Of a stretch of 48,248 nt of DNA, positions 1 through 11,487 are shown one piece after another (positions within the stretch are counted from its first letter, which is position 1; the number at the start of each line of letters is the position of its first letter). Source of the stretch: Microcoleus sp. bin48.metabat.b7b8b9.023 (GTDB lineage Bacteria; Cyanobacteriota; Cyanobacteriia; Cyanobacteriales; Microcoleaceae); assembly GCF_013299185.1 (NCBI RefSeq), contig NZ_JAAFKG010000029.1, positions 1 to 48,248 on the forward strand. The letters run 5' to 3'. The notes under the pieces were generated by a model that was given only the letters and a program-made list of their open reading frames with translations, was not told where the DNA came from and searched no databases. The translations under genes were made by a program, and so were the position numbers.

Positions 1-115
1 GACTCGTAAAATCTGGGCTTCTCGCTCTAAAATCGTCATGGCAAATTACGGGAAATGGCGGTACCTTCTCGTTTTAGCGGCTTTTCATCGCTCCTGTCAT
101 CTCCGCGAATAATTC

Positions 116-511
116 ATGACACTAGCGACATTGAGGCAGGTGGTGAGTGCGATCGGCCGCCAACTGGGCAAACTCAAAAATACAGACCCTGTTTTAGGTT
201 GGAAGGATGTTTTAGAGTGTGGCTTCACGGGCATAATTGCCATTAAGTTACCGAATCCCGAGTTTGAGGGCGCGATTAAAAGTCGGTTGGCTAACCCCGA
301 AGTACGAGAAATGGTTAAATCTTTGGTAGAAAAAGAGTTGATCGCATATTTGACAGCCCGCCCGGAAGTTGCAGGGGCGATCGCACAACAGGCGATCGAG
401 ACTCGCGATGCAGTTATGGCTGCACGCCAAGCACGGGCATTGCTGCGACGCCAGAATGGCTATAAGACATTAATTCGCAACCGTCGGCAACCGGGCGATC
501 GCACTTCTTAA
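116..511 (+). pseudogene. Truncated gyrB-like fragment (transducer domain only)
   Basis: The 131-residue translation matches the end of the GyrB transducer domain encoded by the full gene just downstream. It shares the LPNPEFEG / VPDPEFEG block, then NPEVREMVKSLVEKEL against [16 protein letters not shown], and an AARQARALLRR helix against [11 protein letters not shown]. Similarity starts at the residue equivalent to HLEG of GyrB and stops just before the TOPRIM domain. The ATPase domain, TOPRIM and tail are absent. An in-frame TAA at 110-112 closes the frame upstream. A 5'- and 3'-truncated paralogue is the simplest reading, and it cannot have topoisomerase activity. It may still be translated from the ATG at 116. 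Seen: the alignment and truncation. Inferred: non-function. Confidence 0.7.
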
Positions 512-633
512 CCTTCCGGCTAACAGCCCAGCCACCAAATGTCAATAGCTCCCCAAGTAAAACTACTATACCGGGTGCGTCCCCCCGATAAATTTCCATT
601 TAGATAGCCCTAGCATCGCCATTAACGGTTTTG

Positions 634-642
634 TGCTATAAT
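634..642 (+). promoter_or_regulatory. Candidate extended -10 promoter of gyrB
   Basis: A perfect TATAAT hexamer at 637-642 is preceded by TGC, giving an extended -10 element (TGn-TATAAT). It lies 65 bases upstream of the gyrB ATG. No convincing -35 hexamer is visible, which is tolerable for extended -10 promoters. The start of transcription would fall near 649. Confidence 0.45.
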
Positions 643-647
643 TTTAG

Positions 648-3953
<3,306 letters not shown>

Positions 3954-3955
3954 GT

Positions 3956-4100
3956 TAGTTGATAGTTGACAGTTGACAGTTGACAGTTGCTGGCGAGGAT
4001 GAGTCATTAGTCATTAGTTAGTGGCTGATGACTACTGCTTTCCTGTCAACTGCTTTCCTGTCAACTGACTACTGCTTTCCTGCCAACTGCAACTTTTGTT
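3956..4100. repeat. Heptameric tandem repeat (AGTTGAC / CTGTCAA) and relatives
   Basis: The start of the gyrB-heme oxygenase spacer holds four units of AGTTGAC in a row. Imperfect GTCATTA units and three CTGTCAACTG/CTGCCAACTG blocks follow, separated by CTTTC. The 7-base unit is typical of cyanobacterial short tandemly repeated repetitive (STRR) sequences. The same heptamer recurs near 41.4, 46.2 and 47.2 kb. Confidence 0.7.
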
Positions 4101-4214
4101 ATAAAAATTAATACAATCTCTCATCAAATTGCTTTAAGGTAAATGCTTAGGTAAATTTTAGATTTTTGGCGCATCCATCAGCTACCACAAAAATAGAAGG
4201 TTGGACAATATAGC

Positions 4215-4931
4215 ATGAGCATCAATTTAGCAACAAAATTGCGTGAGGGAACAAAAAAATCTCACACAATGGCAGAAAACGTTGGTTTTGTCAAATGCTT
4301 TTTAAAAGGCGTTGTAGAAAAAACTTCTTACCGGAAGTTAGTAGGAAACCTGTACTTTGTCTACTCGGCAATGGAAGAGGAAATGGAACGCCAAAAGCAG
4401 CATCCGGTTGTTTCAAAAATTTACTTTTCTGAGTTAAATCGCAAACAAAGTTTAGAGCAAGATTTATTCTACTACTACGGCGCCAATTGGCGGGAACAAG
4501 TATCCCCATCACCAGCAGCTAAAGCTTACGTGCAGCGGATTCGTGAAATCTCGGCTACCGCACCAGAACTGTTAGTAGCTCAGTCTTACACTCGCTACCT
4601 AGGCGACTTGTCCGGCGGACAAATCCTCAAGGGAATTGCTCAGCGCGGCATGAATCTTACCGAGGGAGAAGGCACTGCTTTCTACGAATTCCAGGATATT
4701 CCTGATGAAAAAGAGTTCAAAGCTAACTACCGTCAGGCAATGAATGAATTGCCGATTGACGAAGCTACAGCAGAGCGCATTGTTGACGAAGCTAATGCAG
4801 CTTTTGGCATGAACATGAAGATGTTTATGGAGTTAGAAGGCAATTTGATTAAAGCTGTCGGTCAGATGCTGTTCAATACCCTGACGCGGAAGCGCGGCGC
4901 AGCCAGTACCGAATTGGCTACTGCTGATTAG
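4215..4931 (+). CDS. ho1: Heme oxygenase (biliverdin-producing)
   Basis: A 238-residue soluble protein of usual HO-1 length. It opens heme to biliverdin IX-alpha, CO and iron using reduced ferredoxin, the first step to phycobilin and phytochrome chromophores. The proximal heme ligand is His17 in TKKSHTMAENVGF. The distal helix signature YLGDLSGGQILKG is at about residues 127-139. The C-terminal tail has no membrane anchor, as expected for cyanobacteria. A purine-rich AGAAGG lies about 14 bases before the ATG. The gene stands alone on the plus strand and converges with the SLH gene. Cyanobacteria often have two heme oxygenases; the sequence alone does not say which paralogue this is, so the symbol is tentative. 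Confidence 0.93.
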   Translation: MSINLATKLREGTKKSHTMAENVGFVKCFLKGVVEKTSYRKLVGNLYFVYSAMEEEMERQKQHPVVSKIYFSELNRKQSLEQDLFYYYGANWREQVSPSPAAKAYVQRIREISATAPELLVAQSYTRYLGDLSGGQILKGIAQRGMNLTEGEGTAFYEFQDIPDEKEFKANYRQAMNELPIDEATAERIVDEANAAFGMNMKMFMELEGNLIKAVGQMLFNTLTRKRGAASTELATAD

Positions 4932-5060
4932 TCAATACCCATTGGCAATAATTTGAGCCTCGTTTAAGAGGAAAACATTAAATCCTGGGGGTTTGATGGC
5001 TGCTTTTACAGTCACCAAAGCTCCGGGATTTTGCAGGGCGGGCGATCGACTTTTTCTAGA

Positions 5061-5312
5061 TTGACACTCATCGAGTATCAAGGTACGAGGATTCTTAAGA
5101 CATTTCTGTCAAAATATCCGTATTGCGCTTAGTTCCCAGGCTGACTACATTTGCACAAAAGAGCACGCTTGGTGTGTAGTCATATCTCCTCAAAAATGTT
5201 TTGGGCGTAGACTTTCCCACCGGGAGGGGGTAGGTTTTTACATCTTGTCTGATGTGGTTATTTTACCATATTCATTTGTGAAGATGGATTTGTCATTTTA
5301 CTTAACAATGGA
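5061..5312 (-). mobile_element. Decayed right end of a TnpB-type (IS1341/IS605) element
   Basis: Read on the minus strand, the stretch ends with AAGAATCCTCGTACCTTGA, a loop, and GATGAGTGTCAA, closing at 5061. This is the same layout as the right end of the intact TnpB element at 11433-11470: AAGAATC, a GC-rich hairpin, GAGTatGTCAA. No tnpB reading frame remains between 5061 and the terminator at 5313, so this would be an internally deleted remnant. The rest of the 4932-5407 spacer shows no gene. The assignment rests on the shared end structure and on memory of similar cyanobacterial ends. Confidence 0.4.
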
Positions 5313-5343
5313 AAAAAGCCGTCCTGAAAGGACGGGGTTTTTA
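5313..5343. terminator. Bidirectional terminator between heme oxygenase and SLH gene
   Basis: A perfect hairpin CCGTCC-TGAA-AGGACGG (5319-5335) is flanked by AAAAAAG on the left and GGTTTTTAA on the right. Each strand therefore has a GC stem followed by a T-run. It lies between the convergent heme oxygenase (plus) and SLH (minus) genes, so it can end both transcripts. Confidence 0.65.
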
Positions 5344-5407
5344 ACCCAATTTTCTGATAAAAAATAAGGAATAAGGAAATTAGTCGGGACGGGCCAGGAG
5401 AAACGTC

Positions 5408-6070
5408 TTACCTTCCCATACCCCGATTTGGTGGCTCATCCGGTACAGGCAAAGAAGTTGGTCTTACCTGGCGCTCCAAATACTTGCTCAAAGCGTAAGC
5501 GATATCGCCGCGAGTCATCGGCTTTAAAGGATTAATTTTATTAGTTCCGACTTCAAAATTCACAAACCCTTCATACAGTGCAGTAGCCATAGACTTTCTA
5601 GCCCAACTAGGAATTTCCCCTGCATCTGGATACCTAGCTAAAATCTCGGCAACGGTGGCGTCTGGAAACTGAAAAACCCCATAAGCTTGAGCAAAAATCG
5701 CCAAAGACTCAGCGCGAGTCACCCTTTGATTTGGGAAAAACATTCCGTCGCGATATCCACTCATAGTTCCCGTTTTCAAAGCAGTTTGAATCGCACTGTA
5801 AGCCCAGTAGCTTTTAGGTACGTCGGGCAATTCCATATCCGGTTTCTGAGCTGTTTTCCGCCGTTCCAAACCAAAAGTTTTCAGTAAAATTACCGCCAAA
5901 TCGGCGCGACTGATAATGCTTTCAGCATTAAAATTGCCGCTAGAATCTTTATTCATCAATCCTGCATTGACAACCCGGTCGATCGGGTCAATTATTTGTT
6001 GAGATTGAACCACCGTTGGCACTCCTTGCGCTAGCGCGATCGCAAAAAAAACACAGACTAACTTTTTCAC
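5408..6070 (-). CDS. Secreted S-layer homology (SLH) domain protein
   Basis: 220 residues with a Sec signal peptide (MKKLVCVFFAIALAQGVPTVVQSQ). Three SLH-like segments follow: residues about 27-68 (DPIDRVVNAGLM...ISRADLAVILLKTFGL), 80-130 (LPDVPKSYWAYSAIQTALKTG...RVTRAESLAIFAQAYG) and 145-205 (YPDAGEIPSWARKSMATALYEG...MTRGDIAYALSKYLE). The short tail is Pro-rich. SLH domains bind pyruvylated or other secondary cell-wall polymers, or peptidoglycan. In cyanobacteria they also occur in outer-membrane porins and envelope proteins. No porin barrel is present here, so the protein is probably a small periplasmic or envelope factor. It lies 120 bases downstream of mfd on the same strand and may share its transcript. 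Confidence 0.85.
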   Translation of the reverse strand: MKKLVCVFFAIALAQGVPTVVQSQQIIDPIDRVVNAGLMNKDSSGNFNAESIISRADLAVILLKTFGLERRKTAQKPDMELPDVPKSYWAYSAIQTALKTGTMSGYRDGMFFPNQRVTRAESLAIFAQAYGVFQFPDATVAEILARYPDAGEIPSWARKSMATALYEGFVNFEVGTNKINPLKPMTRGDIAYALSKYLERQVRPTSLPVPDEPPNRGMGR

Positions 6071-6190
6071 GATTTTAATCCTTTGTGCTGCTCAAACAAT
6101 TATTAAAGCAGCAGCAATATTTTCTCCGGTTCCATCGGTATGATTCTGAGATTTCGACCGCCGGCTAAATAGCGGGATTTCATATTAAAA

Positions 6191-9100
6191 TCAAATCTTT
6201 GCTTCCGGCAAAGCGCCCTGCATTTTACCCAACCAATCAATCAAATTATCCAACTGCTTTTCGGCGCTCAAAACAGCCATTCCGCGAATAGTAACCTTCC
6301 CCTTGCTGTAGACAAAACGAGAATGTAGATGTTCGGGCAAATTAGCCTTGAGCAAATTCCAAGCAGGTTCCTCCATCGGCGTTTCCAAGACAATGTGCTG
6401 CTTATTTTCCGGTTTAATCCGAGAAAAACCGATTTGCTTGGCGATTTGTTTGAGTTCGACAACACGAATCAGTTGCTGCGCTGGTAGAGGAATCTGCCCG
6501 TAACGATCGCACCAATCGGCCCGAATCTGTTGCAACTCTTCCAGAGTATTCGCAGAAGCCACAGACCGATAAGCGCTCATCTTTTGATCCAGGTCTCCAA
6601 TATAATCGGCAGGAATAAACGCCGTCAAACTGAGGTCGATTTGTGCATCCTCAACCTTCGGAATTTCCTGACCCTTAATTTCGCGAATAGCCTCCTCTAA
6701 CATTTCAGCATACAAATCAAAACCGATCGCCTCCATTTGACCAGACTGTTCCGTACCCAAAACATCACCAGATCCCCGAATTTCCATATCCCGGACAGCC
6801 AACTGATAGCCAGAACCCAACTGCGCGAACTCTTGAATAGCCCGCAGCCGCTGCCTTGCAGCATCCGACAGTTGGTTTTGCTTCGGATAAAACAGCCAAG
6901 CGTGAGCTTGAATCCCCGCACGTCCCACCCGCCCGCGCAACTGGTACAACTGACCCAAACCAAACTTCTGGGCGTCCTCAATCAAAATTGTATTGACGCG
7001 CGGAATATCCAAACCCGACTCAATAATCGTAGTGCACACCAAAATATCAAACTCTGCCGCACTGAAAGTCAGCATGATCGATTCTAGTTCCGCAGCATCC
7101 ATTTGACCGTGGGCGATCGCAATTCTCGCCCCCGGAACCATTAGCTGCAACGTATCCGCCAACTCATCAATCCCCTCAATCCGAGGTACAACATAAAAAA
7201 CCTGACCGCCCCTGTCCAACTCTTGACGAATGGCAGTCCGCACCACCTCCAAATTGTAGGGGGATAAATGCGTTTGAATCGGACGGCGGCTGGGTGGCGG
7301 AGTCGCAATCAAACTCATCTCCCGAATCCCCGACAGCGACATATACAACGTGCGGGGAATCGGAGTCGCCGTCAGAGTCAGGACATCTACCTCGGTTTTG
7401 AGAGATTTAATCGCTTCCTTTTGCTTCACCCCAAACCGTTGTTCTTCATCCACCACCAACAAACCCAAATCCCGAAATTTAATGGCTTTACTCAAAACAG
7501 ACTGAGTACCGACAATCACGTCTAACTCCCCAGTTGCTAAGCGTTTGTGAATTTCCCGGCGTTCAGTTTCCGTGCGGAAGCGATTGAGCAAACCAACTTC
7601 GATCGGATAAGGGGAAAAACGCTCTGAGAGCGTGTGATAGTGCTGTTGGGTTAAAATTGTCGTCGGCGCCAGCAAAGCCACCTGCTTGCCCGCTGTAATT
7701 GCCTTAAAAATAGCTCTCAAAGCAACTTCCGTCTTGCCGAAACCGACATCGCCGCAGACCAAGCGATCCATCGGTCGATCGCCCTCCATGTCACGTTTCA
7801 CATCAAGAGTAGCCTTCAACTGATCCGGCGTTGGTTGGTACGGGAAAGAATCCTCTAACTCTTGCTGCCAAGGCATATCAGGAGGAAAAGCATAACCCTG
7901 TTGCTTAGCTCTTTTAGCGTAAAGATTCAGCAAATCTACCGCTACTTTCTTAACAGCTTTGCGAACTTTTGCTTTAGTTTTTTCCCACGTTTGACCGGTC
8001 AGCTTGTTGAGTTCTGGCACTTTATCGCCGACAGTCCGAAACCGCGACAGGGCGCCCAATTGATCCGCCGCGACTCTGAGAGTACCGTCAGCGTATTGCA
8101 ACACCAAATATTCGCGAGTTTCCCGATCGATCGTCAAGCGTTCCAATTTGAGAAACTTGCCCACTCCGTGCTGGCGGTGTACCACAAAATCCCCCGGACT
8201 CAGCTTGTTCGGGTCAACCTTTTTAGAAGCGGCGCGGCGGCGCTTGCGAACGTAGCTAAATGTAGCGAGAGAATGCTGACCGTAGAATTCCCGATCGGTA
8301 ATTAAAACAATCCGAAAAGTCGGCAGAACAAACCCTTCCAACTCTGCCAGCCCGCTGTACTTCAAAGCTACCGGAATATGCTGCAACTGCAACTTGTCGA
8401 TCGCCAAAAAGTCGCGCGGATTCACCACAAACTGAGCCGGACAGTCGTGTTCCGACAGCAGAGAGACCGATCGACTCGGTTGAGCCGAAACCATAAACAC
8501 CGTAAAACCGCGATCGCGCTCTTCCCGGAGCATTTGAGACAGCTTCGCAAATTGGTGAGGCATCACCGGCACAGGCCTGCTGGACAAATTAACCGCAGGC
8601 GTTTGGGATTTTTGAGTAGTAGAATCTTCTGCTAATTCTGAAAGTTCTAGCCTGTCAAAAGCTGCGACATCTGCGATCGATTCCGCAAAAGTGCGGTGAA
8701 TTTTCGGAACCTTCAGATTCGCAATTGGCAATCTTGGCGTTTCACCATCAACAACTTCTGATTCCCGATTGCAACTTTCCCATTGTTCCTGGGCATTTTC
8801 AAACCAGCGGTTGCTGTGACCTTCACATCCTTGGGGTTCGTCAATTACAACTAAAGTATTTTCTGGCAAATAATTCAACAAACAAGCTGGTTTCTCGAAC
8901 GCTAAACCTAACAGCCTGCGGACATATTTTTCTGCTTCATTTTCTGTGTCAACAGAGTCTATTTGGTTGGTTTTGTCAAGATTATTTTCAGCTAAAACTG
9001 CCTTAATAATTGCGTTAAAGCTAGTAGGAGTTAAAACTAATCGATCGACCTTATCGAGCGATCGCTGGTTGGAGGGATCGAACTCGCGCAGTTGATCCAA

Positions 9101-9727
9101 AGTATCCCCGAACCATTCCAGCCGCACCGGCAACTCCGCCGCCACCGGAAACACATCGACAATATCGCCCCGGCGACTCCACTGGCCCTCAGTTTCCACC
9201 AAAGTCACCCGATCGTACCCCATCGAGGCAAGTTGGCGGTCAAGTATCTTTGAGTCTTGAACTTCGCCTCGTTTCAGCGTCAGACAGTAGGGTTCAAAGG
9301 CACTTTGAGGTGGCAAATGAGGCTGGAGAGCTCTTTCTGTAGCTACAATTGCGATCGGCTTAGACTTCGTGGCGCTTGTTTCTTCCTTGTCCACCAAATC
9401 CGCCAGTACCTGCATTTGCCCCCAGGTCATTTCGTTCTCGTCCGAGTAAGATAGCTCGTAGGGCGAAGCTTCCGAAGTAGGGTAAAAATGTACAGTTTGC
9501 CAGCCCATCGCCTCTAATTGAGCTACCCAGCGGCCGGCTTCTTCCAGAGTTGCTGTCACGGCTAATAGGTTTCGTCCCTCTTGTTGTGCGAGGGCGGAAG
9601 CTACTAAACCTTTGGGTAAGCGGGCGATGCCGTTCAGTTGCAAACAGTGATACCGTTTGAGCTTGTTGAGAAGTTCTGTTGCTAAGGGCGATCGCCCCAA
9701 TGTCCGAATTATCGAAGAGAAAGTCAT
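6191..9727 (-). CDS. mfd: Transcription-repair coupling factor Mfd
   Basis: 1178 residues, full length for Mfd. Mfd removes RNA polymerase stalled at DNA lesions and recruits UvrA for strand-specific repair. The N-terminal UvrB-like region includes [25 protein letters not shown] and [10 protein letters not shown]. The RNA-polymerase-interacting (CarD-like) domain begins near residue 507 with [18 protein letters not shown]. The RecG-type motor follows: Walker [15 protein letters not shown] near residue 656, [12 protein letters not shown] near 758, [15 protein letters not shown], and helicase-C motifs [12 protein letters not shown] and [10 protein letters not shown]. The C-terminal TRCF domain is near residues 1030-1130. 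The start at 9727 gives the usual N-terminus. It is transcribed away from the TnpB element inserted upstream. Confidence 0.96.
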   Translation of the reverse strand: MTFSSIIRTLGRSPLATELLNKLKRYHCLQLNGIARLPKGLVASALAQQEGRNLLAVTATLEEAGRWVAQLEAMGWQTVHFYPTSEASPYELSYSDENEMTWGQMQVLADLVDKEETSATKSKPIAIVATERALQPHLPPQSAFEPYCLTLKRGEVQDSKILDRQLASMGYDRVTLVETEGQWSRRGDIVDVFPVAAELPVRLEWFGDTLDQLREFDPSNQRSLDKVDRLVLTPTSFNAIIKAVLAENNLDKTNQIDSVDTENEAEKYVRRLLGLAFEKPACLLNYLPENTLVVIDEPQGCEGHSNRWFENAQEQWESCNRESEVVDGETPRLPIANLKVPKIHRTFAESIADVAAFDRLELSELAEDSTTQKSQTPAVNLSSRPVPVMPHQFAKLSQMLREERDRGFTVFMVSAQPSRSVSLLSEHDCPAQFVVNPRDFLAIDKLQLQHIPVALKYSGLAELEGFVLPTFRIVLITDREFYGQHSLATFSYVRKRRRAASKKVDPNKLSPGDFVVHRQHGVGKFLKLERLTIDRETREYLVLQYADGTLRVAADQLGALSRFRTVGDKVPELNKLTGQTWEKTKAKVRKAVKKVAVDLLNLYAKRAKQQGYAFPPDMPWQQELEDSFPYQPTPDQLKATLDVKRDMEGDRPMDRLVCGDVGFGKTEVALRAIFKAITAGKQVALLAPTTILTQQHYHTLSERFSPYPIEVGLLNRFRTETERREIHKRLATGELDVIVGTQSVLSKAIKFRDLGLLVVDEEQRFGVKQKEAIKSLKTEVDVLTLTATPIPRTLYMSLSGIREMSLIATPPPSRRPIQTHLSPYNLEVVRTAIRQELDRGGQVFYVVPRIEGIDELADTLQLMVPGARIAIAHGQMDAAELESIMLTFSAAEFDILVCTTIIESGLDIPRVNTILIEDAQKFGLGQLYQLRGRVGRAGIQAHAWLFYPKQNQLSDAARQRLRAIQEFAQLGSGYQLAVRDMEIRGSGDVLGTEQSGQMEAIGFDLYAEMLEEAIREIKGQEIPKVEDAQIDLSLTAFIPADYIGDLDQKMSAYRSVASANTLEELQQIRADWCDRYGQIPLPAQQLIRVVELKQIAKQIGFSRIKPENKQHIVLETPMEEPAWNLLKANLPEHLHSRFVYSKGKVTIRGMAVLSAEKQLDNLIDWLGKMQGALPEAKI

Positions 9728-10185
9728 GCGCTGTTAATTATTATCCCCGATGGGCGAAGGCTCTTCCCGGCTGCTGATTAAGGAAGATTGTACGACAAAC
9801 ATCTATCATTGTGCCGATCGGTTATTGGCAGTTCAACTGCACTGCGGGTAGATTTCTACTAGAAGCCTTGTGTAAATATCTGGAACTTGCGATCGAAATG
9901 AGCCCGTTCCGTTAATCTAGGGACAGGTTGACAACAATTTCGATTTTTGCGATCGAGATTGGCAGCTTCCAGGCTTATGCTTTAAGCGGGCAGTGCGCTT
10001 CGCCTTTACCGAAAGGCGAGAGGAAAGCCCCGCCTTTCAAGACTGGGGATGAACTCGGCTACGACGACCGTCGCAAGACAACCCATTCCACGGCTGTCTT
10101 CGGCAGAGTGCGCTATTGAGTAGTAATTCATCGTTAAAAATATTTATCTGTGTTTTTCTGGATAAAACTATATTATCATAGCTCC
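9728..10185. other. Spacer between mfd and tnpB, with palindromes and a possible second TnpB end
   Basis: The stretch holds no convincing gene. It contains a perfect palindrome CGCCTTT-ACCG-AAAGGCG (10001-10018). Directly after it comes GAAAGCCCCGCCTTTCAAGACTGGGGATGAAC (given here only as positions 10023-10053, key bases GCCCC...GGGG then GATGAAC), a layout I associate with right ends of cyanobacterial TnpB elements. An open frame across it (9928-10119) reads ERKAPPFKTGDELGY, resembling the read-through tail of such elements. The left boundary of the intact TnpB element must lie somewhere in this stretch but cannot be fixed by eye. Confidence 0.35.
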
Positions 10186-11424
10186 ATGATAGTTAGAGAA
10201 GCCAAGCTAAAACACGGTACAGCAGAGCAATATTCTGCCATTGATGAAGCCATCCGAACAGCCCAGTTCATTCGGAACAAAGCCCTTCGCTATTGGATGG
10301 ATAATCAAGGTACGAGTAAAGCCGATCTGTACAGCATATGTAAAGATTTAGCCAAGGAGTTTGACTTTGCTAAAAGGCTTAACTCCGCCGCTCGTCAAGC
10401 TAGTGCAGAACGTGCCTGGGCTGCTATCTCTAATTTTTATAGCCGATGTAAAAAAGGTGTAGGCAAGAAAGGTTTTCCAAAGTTTAAAAAACATTGTCGC
10501 TCTGTCGAGTATAAAGTTTCAGGCTGGAAACTATCGGATGATTGCAAATCGATCGCATTCACCGATGGCTTTGAGATTGGAACATTATCAATATTTTGCA
10601 ACAATGAAACTCAGGAAGATTTGCATAGATTGAAAATTAATCGCGTGCGGATCGTGCACTCTTCAGATGGGTATTATGCCCAATTCTGTTTTGATGCAGA
10701 GCGCAAAGAGCAAGGCGAGTATTCTGGCAATGTCGTAGGATTGGATCTGGGGTTGAAGTTTTTCACCAAAGACCAAAACGATAATGCTGTAATATATCCT
10801 CAGTTTTTGAGAAAGGCCCAAAAACAACTCAAGAAAGCCCAAAGACGATTAAGCAAGAAATTTGTAAAGGGTGCAAAGCCCCAATCAAAGAACTATCATA
10901 AGGCTCGGAAAAGACTGGGTAGAATCCATCTTAAAGTACAAAGACAGCGTAAAGACTGGGCAATAAAGCAAGCCCGGTGCGTAGTCCACTCTAACGATGT
11001 GGTTGTCTATGAAGACTTAAAGATTGCGAACATGGTCAAAAATCACCATTTGGCTAAGTCTATTTCGGATGCTGGTTGGTATCAATACACTCAATGGTTG
11101 GACTACTACGGCAAGATTTGGGATAAAGTAGTTGTGGCAGTATCGCCAAGCTATACATCTCAAGACTGCTCTAATTGCGGCCATAGAGTCAAAAAGTCTC
11201 TCAGCACTAGAACTCATTCATGTCCTAGTTGCAAGATTGAAATTTGTCGCGATACAAACGCGGCTCTAAATATTTTGCACAAAGGATTGAATATTCTTGG
11301 TGTAGAGTGGAATAAAAACGGTACCTCTGGGCAAGAGGAATCCGCCGAGAAATCGGGAAAGCATGGGGAGAAGACCACCGCTGCCGTTGATAAGCAATTT
11401 GATACTGTAAGTGGATTTCGATGA
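10186..11424 (+). CDS. tnpB: TnpB, RNA-guided endonuclease of the IS200/IS605 superfamily
   Basis: 412 residues from ATG 10186 (MIVREAKLKHGTAEQYSAIDEAIRT), which matches the normal family start. A GTG at 10150 in the same frame would add 12 unlikely residues. The N-terminal helix-turn-helix/wedge region includes QFIRNKALRYWMD and SAARQASAERAWAAISNFY. The RuvC-like core keeps all three acidic residues: Asp187 in GLDLGLKFF, Glu276 in VVYEDLKIANM and Asp356 in CRDTNAALNIL. The zinc ribbon between the second and third has CSNCG and CPSCK. TnpB proteins cut DNA guided by an RNA made from the element's 3' end; they are the ancestors of Cas12 and promote element retention. Every catalytic position is intact, so activity is plausible. 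Apparent length and start agree with the family. Confidence 0.93.
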   Translation: MIVREAKLKHGTAEQYSAIDEAIRTAQFIRNKALRYWMDNQGTSKADLYSICKDLAKEFDFAKRLNSAARQASAERAWAAISNFYSRCKKGVGKKGFPKFKKHCRSVEYKVSGWKLSDDCKSIAFTDGFEIGTLSIFCNNETQEDLHRLKINRVRIVHSSDGYYAQFCFDAERKEQGEYSGNVVGLDLGLKFFTKDQNDNAVIYPQFLRKAQKQLKKAQRRLSKKFVKGAKPQSKNYHKARKRLGRIHLKVQRQRKDWAIKQARCVVHSNDVVVYEDLKIANMVKNHHLAKSISDAGWYQYTQWLDYYGKIWDKVVVAVSPSYTSQDCSNCGHRVKKSLSTRTHSCPSCKIEICRDTNAALNILHKGLNILGVEWNKNGTSGQEESAEKSGKHGEKTTAAVDKQFDTVSGFR

Positions 11425-11470
11425 ACCATGAATAAGAATCCCCCCGATTCATCGGTGGGGAGTATGTCAA
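10186..11470 (+). mobile_element. IS1341-type element (TnpB only, no TnpA)
   Basis: The element consists of an intact tnpB and a right-end hairpin. There is no Y1 transposase (TnpA) gene in the window, so mobilisation would need a TnpA supplied elsewhere. The right end is taken at TATGTCAA (11463-11470), directly after the hairpin at 11441-11460. The left end is unresolved and lies upstream of 10186. The element sits between mfd (minus) and the CNNM-family gene (plus), whose ATG is only 18 bases beyond the right end. Confidence 0.7.
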
Positions 11471-11487
11471 CACCGATAAATTGAGAA
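11425..11487 (+). ncRNA. 3' end of predicted omega RNA (reRNA) with guide segment
   Basis: TnpB elements encode a guide RNA overlapping the tnpB 3' end and right end, with the guide lying just outside the element. Here the right-end hairpin CCCCCCGA-TTCA-TCGGTGGGG (11440-11460) is followed by AGTATGTCAA. The next bases, CACCGATAAATTGAGA from 11471, would be the guide. The 5' boundary inside tnpB cannot be placed by eye. Confidence 0.5.

Noticed and set aside
9928..10119. 63-residue ORF upstream of tnpB
   Set aside because: Low-complexity frame across palindromes. At best it is the read-through tail of a decayed TnpB element.
10150..10185. GTG start for TnpB
   Set aside because: The extra 12 residues do not resemble TnpB N-termini, while the ATG at 10186 gives the typical opening.
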